Source: Purpureocillium takamizusanense (Eukaryota > Ascomycota > Sordariomycetes > Hypocreales > Ophiocordycipitaceae). From it: a stretch of DNA of 64,000 nucleotides. The stretch spans positions 5,456,001 through 5,520,000 of the forward strand of contig NC_063068.1 of the NCBI RefSeq assembly GCF_022605165.1, written 5' to 3'. Under the pieces are notes generated by a model. That model saw only the letters and a program-made list of their open reading frames with translations. It ran no database searches and had not been told where the DNA came from. Shown piece by piece: positions 34,716 to 46,300 of the stretch. The position numbers and the translations under genes are program-made. Within the stretch, counting starts at the first letter, position 1. Each line of letters opens with the position of its first letter.

Positions 34716-36399
34716 CTAAGCGTACGCAGCGAGCTGCCTGCGCCGCGATCCACACCGCATAATCACCGCCGGGATGAAGCCCAGGACAAGACACAGCCCA
34801 CTCAGCGTGGCGAACCCCGCCCCGTACCCGAGACGCTCAATGACCAAGACCGTCGCCAGAGGCAGAAACGCACCGGCCAGGCACCACGTCACGATGACGC
34901 CCGTCATGGCGGACGCCGAGTAGACGCTGTAAGCGTCCACGACGTACGCCATCAGGGGCAAAAAGGCCAGCATGAGCGCCATGCGGATCCAGACCACGGA
35001 CACGTACAGGAGCCAGAGGGGCAGCGCGTACTCGGCGCACCAGCCGTAGAGCGCAATGCCCGGCGGGAGAGTCAAGGCCCCGACGACGGCCATCGGCAGC
35101 CGGTATTCGGGGAGGCCGACCCCGGCATTCTTGGCCTTGAGCCTCTCATAGATTCTGTCGAGGGACAGGCTGCAGATGGCGATGCCGATGAGAGATCCTA
35201 TGCCTGCGATTCAAAGTCGGTCAGTCCGTTCAAAGTGTATAACGGAACAGTTCGGCAGAAGGGCAAGGAGTCTCTGACCGTTGGCGAGAAATGATGAGCC
35301 TATGGCCGTCGGCGACAGTCCGTATATCTCATCCAGGATGGTCGGCAGCGTCACGGACACGACGTAAAGTACGAGTAGATGACGGAACCGAAGACGGCTA
35401 ACGACGCCAGCACGCCCAAACCGAACAGCACGGCAAATGGCCACATGACAGACGAGATGCGAAACTGAGGCGCCGGGCGCTCCATCTTGCTGATGCTCCT
35501 TTCGTCAGCACACGATGGTATATCCTGCAACAGCGTTTTGTTGCGGCTTGTCCACCGCCGCCGCCGCCGTAGGATGGCGGGCGCGTACGTCTCGCGGAAG
35601 AAGGCGAGCGCCAGCACCTCGCACAGCGTCGCCAGCGCAAGGCTCGCCCACAGCTTAACACGCCAGCCGTCGCCACCGCCGAACATCGTCGTCGTCGTCT
35701 CGGCCGCGACGCCGCCAAATGCCGGGCCGAGAGTACCACCCAGCAGCGTTGCGAACACGAAGACGCTGAGGGCGCGGCCGCGCTGCTCGGGCGGGAACAC
35801 GTCCCCGACGATGGGCGGGTACAGCACGTTGGACGAGACGGTGGCGCCGGTGAGCGTGCGCGCAGCGACGAGCGAGCTGGTTGTGCGCGGGAGCGCGGCC
35901 AGCAGCGTGGCGAGGACGAAGAGGGCGTTGGTCCCGTGCAGGAGGGGGGCGCGGCCGAGCGCCTCGGAGAGCGGCGCGATGAGCAGCGGCCCAGCCGCTT
36001 CGCCGAGCTCCCATATCGTCACGAGGAGGACGCCCGCCGACTTGGACGACGTGAGATGGTCGTAGTCGTGGTCGCGGCCGTCGAGGTCTTGGACGATGCG
36101 GCTGGCTACGGGCACAATGGAGATGCAGGTGAATGTCCTGGAGGTTTATCACGATGCCCCGAGGTCAGCAACGACGACGACGTTTGATGAGACGCGCGCG
36201 ACCGCCAGCCGGGTGCTCACACTGTAAAGGGCATGAGCGCTAGGACAGCCACCATGGCCCATTTATATGCCTCCGGCCACTGCGTAGGATCGTCTGGGTC
36301 GCCGTCCGGGTCGAAGGCGGCAGCATATGCATCAGGCTGCGGGAGGCCATCGACACTCTCTCGCCGTTCGATTCGCAGCGGGGTCGTCTCGAGAGCCAT
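34716..36399 (-). CDS. MFS transporter (DHA1-like), apparent frameshift
   Basis: Exons are 36399-36221, 36137-35279 and 35203-34716. The N-terminal hydrophilic stretch (DPDGDPDDPTQWPEAYKWAM) is typical of fungal drug:H+ antiporter-like MFS proteins. Next come the first helix, ELGEAAGPLLIAPLSEALGR (motif A region, G--P---PLSE--GR), and RTLTGATVSSN (motif B-like). The first intron joins LMPFT to VTFTCISIVPVASR. In exon 2 the frame of FGSVIYSYF runs into a stop, whereas the continuation YVVSVTLPTILDEIYG is in another frame. One extra T at the TTT on the minus strand (35368-35366) would restore SYFYVVSVTLP. This is either a sequencing or assembly error or a real 1-nt deletion that inactivates the gene. 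The 75-nt last intron uses a weak GTCAGA donor. Substrate is unknown. Confidence 0.8.
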
Positions 36400-38980
36400 G
36401 GCTAGGAGCTTTACTGGGTGAGCAGGCAGGTTCGTTTATCGACTCTATGGCAATTCCTGCTGCTGATGAGTGGGCGAGTGGAGGACAAGAGTGCAAGACG
36501 GGAGACGAGACCAGACGAGGGGGCCGGAGATGCAACGCTCCTGTGAGTGGTGAATCACGACAACTCGTCCGCCCCAAGTCAACCGCAGCTCTCTTCTGAC
36601 ATGACGAGCGGCCGCCTACGTTCATCGGTCGTGAAGTGCTGGCCGAGCACTAGTATCAAGTTGCAAAAGGCTCTGGGCCCTCAAGGAATCTGCCTATGCT
36701 ACTTCAACTTCCCCCGGCTTCCCGGACCCCGGTTATGAGCACCCCTCTCGCCCTGTCTTGGCCCTGATGCTGCCGCCGAACCACTCGCCAGGCCTGGACA
36801 GAGGAACGGACATAACACCTGTTGGGAGCCTACCAACGCAGCTCGGCCCGCTTTCTCTCAGATAGCTGCTCGTGTTTGCCTCGTTGTGCGGCAGGAGGGG
36901 TCAAGGAGGACTTCCCATTTGCAGTTGGGCAGCACGGCCAACACGCCAGCACTCGCGAGCTACCACCACCACCGTACATGTCCAGCAGTTGGAGGGGTTC
37001 GCGCTAGATGATTAACACCCGGGGGGGAGTGTTGAAGGGCCACTGTTGTGAAGGGGATCCGGGACTGGGCTTTACTGCGTTGCTGTTGCGGTTTTACCTA
37101 ACCTCGCTCTGCTTCGAGGGCAGAAGAGGCATGTGATATATATCATGGACTCGCCTTGGCCATCGTCACTGACAGTCCATGACAACTGAGGACCAGATGA
37201 ATTGGCTGTCAATATTGTTATTGTTCGGCGCAACTGGACCGAGCTGCGGCATGAGCTGCGACGAAACGCGTGAGAGAGGCCATATACAAGCTTACTCACT
37301 ATACCTATCTTCCATCCAAGGGGCATCGGATTTGAGACTTGGGAATAGAAGTCGTTCAAACGCACTCCCGGGTTGGCTGGCTAACGTATCAAGGCTGCAA
37401 TGAGGTCCACGAAAACTACGGCAACCGCTGGAGGCAGAAAGTAGGCACGTGTGGCGAGTTGACGCAGAGGCAGATCTTCAGGAAGCTCATGCAGCCCTGC
37501 GCAAGGTGCCGTGAGGACACGCCGGAATAGCGCCCGCCGTAGTCAGATTGGGACGCTGTCGATAATATTCTTTTTTACGTGTACGGCCTCCTCGTGCCTA
37601 GGACTGAGACGCATCATCGTGAAGAGCGACAGGGTGGGGTTCCCCCGGCGGCTGAAGGTTTTAACATGGACTCTGCGTTCATCTGCGTGCCGCTTGAAGC
37701 TTTCTTCGGCTGCACTGGCAAACATGTTGGCGCTGTCTTGAGAGATTAATGAGTGAGGACGCGACCAGTACTGGGACTACGGAAGGTATACGCTTTGTTT
37801 GAGACCGGATCCCCTTGGTTGCTCCCACTACGTACTTGTCCCATTGATCACTTGCAAGTAGTAAGTCCTTGGTCAGACGTGTTATTAGTCCGGCTTCGTG
37901 AGCCCCTGACGATACGGGCCGTGCTCCATAGCTTGGGTCACATTGCGATAATGCCCCGGCCCGTTGCCTGCCTGAGACCCCGGCGTTTGCTCCTTCGGTC
38001 GGCCGCGTGATGAGCGACTTCGAGGGAGACCCATTCTTTGTGTTTACAACGAGTACAAGTACGGAGTAGGGCCAGCCGGCCGGCAACGAAGAGCGGGCAA
38101 CCAACCCACCCAGGCGGGTCGCCGTGACAGCCGCTCAGCAGTCATCGTGACAGCCGCCCAGCGTTGTCATCGCGAGAGATCCACGACGACAACGATCAAA
38201 GCTGCCAAGAAGAGAATGCGCCACCGGACTCCAATTGGAACGATGCCAGAATTTGCCGTGCTCGCGCGACGATGAGAGGGGGAAAAGGAGAAAGGTCGCG
38301 GGAACCTCAGGCACAAACGGGAATATGCGGCTGTGAGATGATGTCACCCACCCCGTCACGCCCCCCCGCAGCCTAAGCTGTCCATCAATTCATTCCTTCC
38401 GGCTGCATGAGCGAGCGTATCTAATGTCGCAGGTACGCCTCGATCCGTACCTTCCTCTAGTTAGAGCCCCGTTAACTCCGGAGTCTCACTCACCAGCTCC
38501 TCCCCCTTCCTCTTGCTCCTCTTGCACTCGTGCACACCCAATCTTTTGCGCCTCAGCTTCTCACCCCCAGCCTCTCTCCCGACGTCAATCAGAGGTTGCG
38601 ACTCTGTCTGCTGCACCGCCGCTGCCCTGCCTGCCAGTGCTCGTCCAGCCTTCCCGTGCCATTGGCATCTGCGCGCTGGATTGACCTTTGCGTATCGCTG
38701 CAGCTCTGGTAGCTTGTTGTGAGAACTACGGTGAGTGTTTCGTACGTCGCGCGAGCTCCCACTCCTTCCTCGTGACGCATCATGGCAGGTCGGACGCATT
38801 GGTGTCTAGGGTCTAGACGAGGTGTCCGGGGCGCGTCGCCAACGTCCGGCGCTGTCTTGAAAGTGTCTCGAATTGTGTCGGCAATGGACTGACTGACCTG
38901 TCGCTGGCACCAGGCCTTGCTCAAATAGACACTCGCCTCGTCCGTGTCCGCCGCAGTTGACCTGCCCGCCCGACGTGGCC
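36400..38980. other. Intergenic region between MFS and MIR1, with a possible gene relic
   Basis: About 2.6 kb between divergent genes. A minus-strand stretch near 37735-37387 reads as two protein-like segments in one frame separated by TGA (see findings). The distal part holds a likely 5'-UTR intron of MIR1 (38731-38956). Nothing else is supported. Confidence 0.45.
38731..38956 (+). other. Probable 5'-UTR intron of MIR1
   Basis: A consensus donor ACG|GTGAGT at 38731 and an acceptor CCGCCGCAG ending at 38956 flank 226 nt just upstream of the MIR1 ATG (38981). An upstream CT-rich segment looks like the transcript start region. This is inferred from splice consensus only. Confidence 0.45.
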
Positions 38981-40386
38981 ATGTCGCATCTGTATCCCAA
39001 GGTGGACACCCTCCGGGGCTCCGTCTACAGCCCCATGGCCGCTCGCCCCACGCCGCTCCAGGCCCGCCCGGAGCTCTACGGCGCCTTCTCCGTCGTCGAC
39101 AACGCCAAGGACAAGGCGCACAAGATTGGCGACGAGGCCACGAGAGAGTTTGAAAAGGCCAGCGCAAAAGCCCAGGCCAAGGCCGGCAAGATTGAGCTGT
39201 TCTCGGGCAAGTATTACGCCGCCTGCACCATTGGTGGCATGCTCGCATGTGTAAGTGTTGCCCCCCACCCCAAGCCGCCCTCGAGCATATAGGAAAGGTA
39301 GTGACGGTATCGTATCTATTGCACATACTACTACCTACTGCTGCATCCCATATGACTGACTTCGGGCCGTGTCCCCCCCCCCCCCTCCTCTCGATGGCGA
39401 ATGCCCCCGTCTTACCTTTTACGCCTCGCGTGACCCGTTCTAGGGCCTCACCCACACGGCCGTAACGCCACTCGACCTCGTCAAGACGCGCCGCCAGGTC
39501 GACTCCAAGCTCTACACGAGCAATTTCCAGGCCTGGGGCAAGATCTACCGCGCCGAGGGGCTCCGCGGCATCTTCACTGGTTGGAGCCCAACCTTCTTCG
39601 GGTACAGCGCCCAGGGCGCATTCAAGTACGGCTGGTACGAGTACTTCAAGAAGACGTATTCGGACATGGCTGGCCCCGAGGCCGCTCACAAGTACAAGAC
39701 GGGCCTGTACCTGGCCGCTTCCGCCTCGGCCGAGTTTCTCGCCGACATCGCGCTCTGCCCCTTTGAGGCGATCAAGGTGCGCATGCAGGGCGTAATCCCC
39801 AACCCCTACACGGGCACCCTACACGGCATCAGCACCGTCCGCGGTAAGGAGGGCTGGTCAGGCCTGTACAAGGGCCTGTATCCGCTCTGGGGCCGCCAGA
39901 TCCCCTACACCATGATGAAGTTTGCGTCCTTCGAGACCATTGTTGAGATGATCTATGACCGCCTGCCCGGGCAGAAGAGCGACTATGGAAAGGCCGCTCA
40001 GACGGGTGTGTCCTTCACGGGCGGCTACCTCGCCGGTATCCTGTGCGCCATCGTCTCACACCCGGCCGACGTCATGGTCAGCAAGCTCAATGCCTCCCGC
40101 GAGCCCGGCGAGGCCTTTGGCGGCGCCATGGGCCGCATCTACAAGGACATTGGCTTCTCGGGCCTCTGGAATGGCCTCCCTGTGCGCATCGTCATGATTG
40201 GCACTCTCACGGGCCTACAGTGGATGATTTATGTAAGTTATCTTGTGGCCATGGCCCCCTTGCTATCCGAGAGACGGTCAGCAGGACGTGGCTTTGCTGA
40301 CGCGCACGGGAACGCAGGATTACTTCAAGATCTTCATGGGCCTGCCCACGACGGGCGGTCCCCCTCCGCCGACGGAGCAGAAATGA
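38981..40386 (+). CDS. MIR1: Mitochondrial phosphate carrier protein
   Basis: Three exons, 38981-39250, 39444-40232 and 40318-40386, give 375 residues. The N-terminal extension (MSHLYPKVDTLRGSVYSPMA and beyond) precedes three mitochondrial carrier repeats. Each repeat shows the signature Px[DE]xx[KR]: PLDLVKTR near residue 99, PFEAIKVR near 196 and PADVMVSK near 297. YYAACTIGGMLACGLTHTAVTPLD, LRGIFTGWSPTFFGYSAQGA and GRQIPYTMMKFASFE (seen in pieces) are diagnostic of phosphate carriers rather than other SLC25 members. The protein imports phosphate with protons across the inner membrane for ATP synthesis. Intron 1 contains a C14 run. The ATG at 38981 is the first in frame; an upstream TTG was discounted. 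Confidence 0.96.
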
Positions 40387-43300
40387 GGGTTACACGGGAG
40401 CTGAGGCGAGTCGAACCGTCACAGCGCAACTCCTGGTCGCCCGCAACGGCGACGCATGTCATTGCGGGACGACGTCTAGCAGTAGCAGAAGCAATGGCAG
40501 TAGTAGCACCGTGCGCACGCCCTCGATGGTGGCTGTTGGACGTTGTCCGTCACGGTTCATGTATCAACATTTTTTCACTACGTGGTCATGGCACTCTTTC
40601 GTAATTGATGCCCGTGCTTACCGCAGTCTATCGTGCGCACCCACGCCCGAGCTTGCCCACGTTCTTATGGCGCAGACGGCCAGGGAAATCTGAAGTCTGT
40701 CGGGCGAACCTCAGATCCGCCCGAGTTGCCGACGCCCATGTGCGGCTTGACGGCTCCTGTGAAACAATGAACCGACCATCGTGAGATCGAGACGGCGCTT
40801 CAGCACGTCGGCACAGCCGACGCAGTACACGCGCTTACATACACATTACATAAAGCACGTGCGACGACCACCATCTTGAACTAGCAGAAGCACCGAGAGA
40901 AGCCATCCTCCGAAGGCTCGTGCAGCATCTATGTATGCAATGACGACGCCGCTCACCGAGGCTACTGAGAACGACTAGAGCAGCGCAGGCCCAGGTGCGA
41001 ATATAGTATACAACGAAATCTTGAAAATGACAATTGTTGTTGGCCCATCTATGGTGCGCAGGGGCGAGAGAGTTATTTTCGAGTTACGTTTGAACAATAC
41101 GTAGGGTTGCTGCCGAGGACGTATGTTGAACATGCGTGTCTCCCCCTTTACGACGTTTCCGAATTGTCTTGTTGCCTCCCATTCTTCCCATTCGAAACCA
41201 GGGTCCGTTTAGTCCGCGGCTGTGTAACACGCAAAGAGAGTCCTCTCTCTCTCTCTCTCTCTCTCTTCTTTTGCCATCTATTTTTTTGCGGCTCCCGTTC
41301 TTCTCCTTTACTCTTCTCTTCTTATGGCTTGTGTTGCTCGAAAAAGAGCCGTTTTCACGCACAGTGACCATGACGCCGGCGCCTCCTCTTCCCCCTCTTC
41401 CCCTTGGTATGCTGCGGGCGTACTACCAGCGCGGGGAGGACTGCGGCAAATTTTACCCAGGGGTGAGTCGAGTCGAATCCGAAAAGATATGATGAAGAGA
41501 AGGGGGCATTTGTCCTCCCCCCGTTTCCCGACCCTTTCCCACGCGCTCACTTGGGAGCCTGCCAGGCAAAAGAATGCAAAGTAAAGACGCATCTCCCCCG
41601 CTGGGTTTTTGTGTTGTTGTTTTTTAAAAAAAAAAAAAATAATCTCAACCTTGATTCTTACTCTTTTTGTTTATCGTTCTTGTTTTTGTTCTTTTTTTTT
41701 TTTGGGCGAATCTTCGCTGACGAGAAGTTGGGTTGTTGGGGCCTCGGCAGTCATGCACGGCGTTAAACAAATGCGCAGGAAACGTGCCTCAAATGCCGAC
41801 GTTGGGGGCGACTCTGGACAAAGAGATGATTATAACGGCTTATGATTGCATGAAACCGGGTCGGGTAAGTCGCCAACAACCCTCTCTCTCTTGTCGTCCT
41901 CGTCCTCGTCTTCACGAAACCCAACTTCCGTCCCTTGTCGAAACTGCCGTCTCCGGAAGAGGAGTGCATTATTATTCCATTTCCCTTTTGTTTAATTATA
42001 TCATTATATCATTGTTGTATTTTGTTATTGTTTGTCGGGTCCTTGTTTTAATAGCCATGTGTGGTCGGTCGACTTGCTTGCTCCTCCCTCCCTCATACGT
42101 GCACGTACCGCATGCGTACACGTACTGCTACTATTACTACAACTTGGACGACGACTACGACGACTACGACGACTACGAACTCGACCGCCCCGGCTATGCT
42201 ACCTGCGTATCCGAAGAAAGAAGGGAAAAAAAATAAATGCAAGAGGCTAACACGGGGTAATAGTGTGATAGGATCGGTGTTCATTGCACGCTGTTCCCTG
42301 GCACGAAGACGGCGGATTGCCGTTGGTAGGAAGAAGGCGCCTCATGAGCCGTCGTGGTACGAAAGTAGTGGAGGTGAGGAGGGGGGCTGTGTCGTGTCGC
42401 TAACACGGAAGAGGGGGGGGGGAGGGCTTTGCACCGCGCGTTTGTTGGGAGCCGGACTCTGCGGGCGTGGCAAGATGGATGTTTGCAGTACGGCCTGTTT
42501 CTGTGTTGAGGAAGGGGTGTTTTGAAGGAGTTTCCTTGTGTGCGTAGTGACGCGTGAGCATGGACGAAGTTGTACGTGTTTGGACAAGGTTGGATCGAAC
42601 GCACGGCACACTCGCTTTATAGTCTTTGATTCCTTGGTTGTCGTCTCTGTCGCCAAATGAAACAAGATTCTCTGGCGCAGCACTTGGTTGGCGTCAACGG
42701 CCAAACGCCCAGAGCGATATGTCTCCTCGCAAAGGTAACAGAGACAGGGAGCAGTACCGAACTCCCAAGATAGATTGATAATTCGACATGCCGCTGCGGT
42801 ATGCCCTATCCACAGTACGTACCACAAACAAACTACAACCCCTCTGTACTACAACGGACCATTGCCGCCACCACCCGCAGCCATCAGCGGACAGACAAGG
42901 CAAAAGGGCGGCCCAGGCGCCCAGAAGCCAAGACGGCACCAAGGCTCCGAGCCCGCAGCGCCACGGGTCTGGGCGGGGGGGGGGGGGGGTTGAACGACGA
43001 CAGGCGCAGCGCCAGCGACGAGCCCGAGCCCGGCCCAGGAGGCAGCGGCTTGCCAAGGAAAAGGAAGGGGAGAGGGAGACGGAGGGAGGGGAAGGGGAGG
43101 ATAGGATACGGAGAGCCGGGCTGGGCGGAGCGAAAACGGGCGAGCGGTGCGCATCGGGCATTGGCCAGCGGGCAAAACCATCGATCCCCTCATTCATCGA
43201 TACCTTTCAATACTCTCGAGCAGTGGTGAGGCAAAGAGAGAGAGACATTGTAGAGAAAGAGAGAAAGAGAGGGTGGGAGGAGGAGGAGGAGGGGGGGCCG

Positions 43301-46300
43301 AGTGAGGACGGACCGAATCGACAGCTGCGATGAGGGGGGAGGGGCCGCGGCGGTGATAGGATGCCGTGGGTTTCGGTGCATGCATGGCATGACATAGCCG
43401 TCGTCGGCCTGAGAGGGCTGAGGCTGGGACTTTGTTCTCGCGGTCTGGGCTGGAGCTGGAGCTGGAGCTGGAGCTGCGATTCTCATAGTCGTTTTCCGCG
43501 CGATGTTGATGGAGATGGAGGAGTGGCTGGTCTGTATACTTTGTACGAAGTACATGTATACCACGTGCATCGTATATTGTCCAGTACACATGCTTTGTAG
43601 ATAATGTGCACGATGTGCAGCGGACACAGTGCAGTGCCTGTCCGTCGTCATTTCGTCTTCGTAGTTGCTGTATGAGTCGCTTCACCATCTGCTTTGCCGT
43701 ACGACAAGGTCACACGGCGAATCGAGGACCGTCGAACCCATCATGTATGTTGATTTCGTAGTATCACTTATTAGTAGCAGGCGGGGCCGAATTCGCCGCC
43801 GCCGCCAGCGGTCCCCCGGATGCCAGCGTGGTGGAGTGACGCGGGGAAAGGACGCCGCTGAAGGAGGCGGGAGAGCGTTGCTTTTTTTTTTTTTTTTTGC
43901 GCACGGCCTCCCGCGAGCGACAAGGACGGCGTCGACGACCCACACACGCATGCACGCGCCTGTCGATGCGAAGACATTATTAAACATTAAAGGTCATCAT
44001 CGTCGTCGTCGCTATTGCGCCGAGCCGTGGCGTGACCTCTGAATAAATACCAAGTAGAAGGGGTGGGTGTTTTCGAGCAGGTTTACTTCCTCCTCAGTTG
44101 CTGCTGCCCCACCGTGCGAAACATCGAACGGTTAGTACAGCAAATGAATGAGGTAGACGAGCAGGAAACGCGCTCTCTTTCTCTTGCTTTTCTCACTACT
44201 AACTTGAAAAATGTTCGTCGCCGTGAAGAGGGTTCCATGTCGCCGCCATACATGTAGTATGTACGGTATGTATACCCTACCATGCCCTGCCATGCATGCA
44301 TTGATTGCCCTGCCGTGCCTCCGCGTGTCACCGCCTGCAACGTCGCCAAGCCGGCGAACAGGGCGAGCGACCATGCGGCCTCGTAGCATTGCCTCTTTTT
44401 TTCTTTATTTTTTTGGAGTGCGGCAACAGGCTGGGATGTGCAGGGCACATGCTGTCATGTTCCATATAGAGTAGCACATAACTACAGCGATTACCTGTAG
44501 TAATGCACTCACTCCACTCGGAGCACAAAAGGTGCAGGTTCAGTACAGCACTGATCGAGACACCCTGTGACGATGACCGTCCGGCCGGCTCATGATCCTG
44601 TAGCTGCGGGTGATGGTTTTGTAAGCAGAATCCTTTGCTACGCTGTAATCGATGATGCCGCAGCATCCAGGCCCTGCAGCAACAAGACTCCGGTTCATGC
44701 CTGTCCCGGCCGTCAGCTCGCTCCTCATGACCAAAAGCGGCGGGTCGCGACACCTGTTGTCGCCAAGACTTGCCTCACTCCTCCGATCGGGGCAACGCAT
44801 GCTTTGAAATCAAGACGAACACACAAAGAAAGTAAGTGGCTCGCGCAGACAAGACGCGCTTTCACACATGCCCAGGCGGGGGGGACATCGGCAGCGGCAC
44901 AAGCTTTCCCGTAGCAGAAGCAACGTATGGGGCATGTACAGTACAGTATGTACTTCGTACGCCTTGCCACTCCGATAACTTGGTGGGCTGTTGGTTGGGC
45001 CTCGTTTTTTGGCATCCCCTCGTCTTTTCTTTGGACGGATGGCATGGAGTCCTGCGTCATCAGCCTCTCATGAGTGAGGTGGCACACACACCCACACTCA
45101 CTTCACACTCACTGACTGACACACCACCAATTTGCAATCCATCCGAAACTGAACCTGCGGCTGTCTGCGCGACATGCCGCAGAAAGAAGAAAAATACGTG
45201 CATACACGCCACGAGGAGGGGACTTGGGGGCTGAAGAAGACACGGCTGGTGGAAAGGAGCCCCGGCGACGCCTTGCTCCGGTCCGGGACGACGCGACTGG
45301 GCGGTCTTTGCCGGGCCGTTGCTGGTCAAGGATGAAGCTGGTGTGCGTACTGTACTAAGGTAAGGAGAACATGCATGCAGTACCAGGTATTTTAGGTAGC
45401 ATGTCGCAGTGCTGCCCCTCGGAACGCTGGCCATGGCATGGAACCGCGGCTCGTGGGCGTGGCATATCTGACTGGGCACCTGCAGCTTGGGCGCAGGTAG
45501 TAAACTGTAGGTACAGTCAGTGGTCCAGGAAGCGACTGCGTTCCCGACCACGCACGTATCTGGTGAGTTTGCACGCAGGCTGCCGGAGGGGGCCCAAGCC
45601 CGGTAGGAATGGAGCCGTTGAGCGGCTCTTTGGTTGCACGACAGCCTGCTGGCCACACGCCAAATTCCTACCACATAATTACTTCGTCCGTCCTACAGAC
45701 CAAGTACTACATCCAGAGAAGGGAGTCGCCGGTGAGGACGTCATGGTCTACTAGAGGCTCGCGAGCCGTGGTGGCTCGCTGTGGTGGTCTGGGCGGGCGA
45801 GCGAGCCCAGCGTGACCCGAGTCGACGGTGGTTCGACATGCAGCATTCCTGGTTACTTGCCCAAGGTCGAATGACCGGATTTGTAACCACAGTAACTATA
45901 TCCCAGATATGATGACGAACGGGTTCCAGCGTAGCATTCAAGAGGCCCAGACGGGGACCTTCTTCTGGCCGGCTGCGGGTAGGGTTAGCTAGTAGCGAGA
46001 GTCCAGTCCGACCTTGCTTGCCAGCAGCTTGCCAACCAAACGTCTATGCTGTGCCTTAGTGCTGGCAAGCAGCAACCGAGCAATTGGACGATCCAATCGA
46101 GGTCGCAGCTGCCAGCCAGGGGTTCTGTCGCCCCCCTCCCTACCATAGCGTGCCACTGTGGCGCATCTTGGATGCTGTAGCGTATCGCTCAGTAGGCTGG
46201 ATTGGGTGCCTGCTAGTAGCAGTAAGGATCCCAAAAAGGCGGGGCCCTCTTCACGCGTGGCACCGACGACTTCCGGCTTGCATCGACGCCCGCCCACAGA

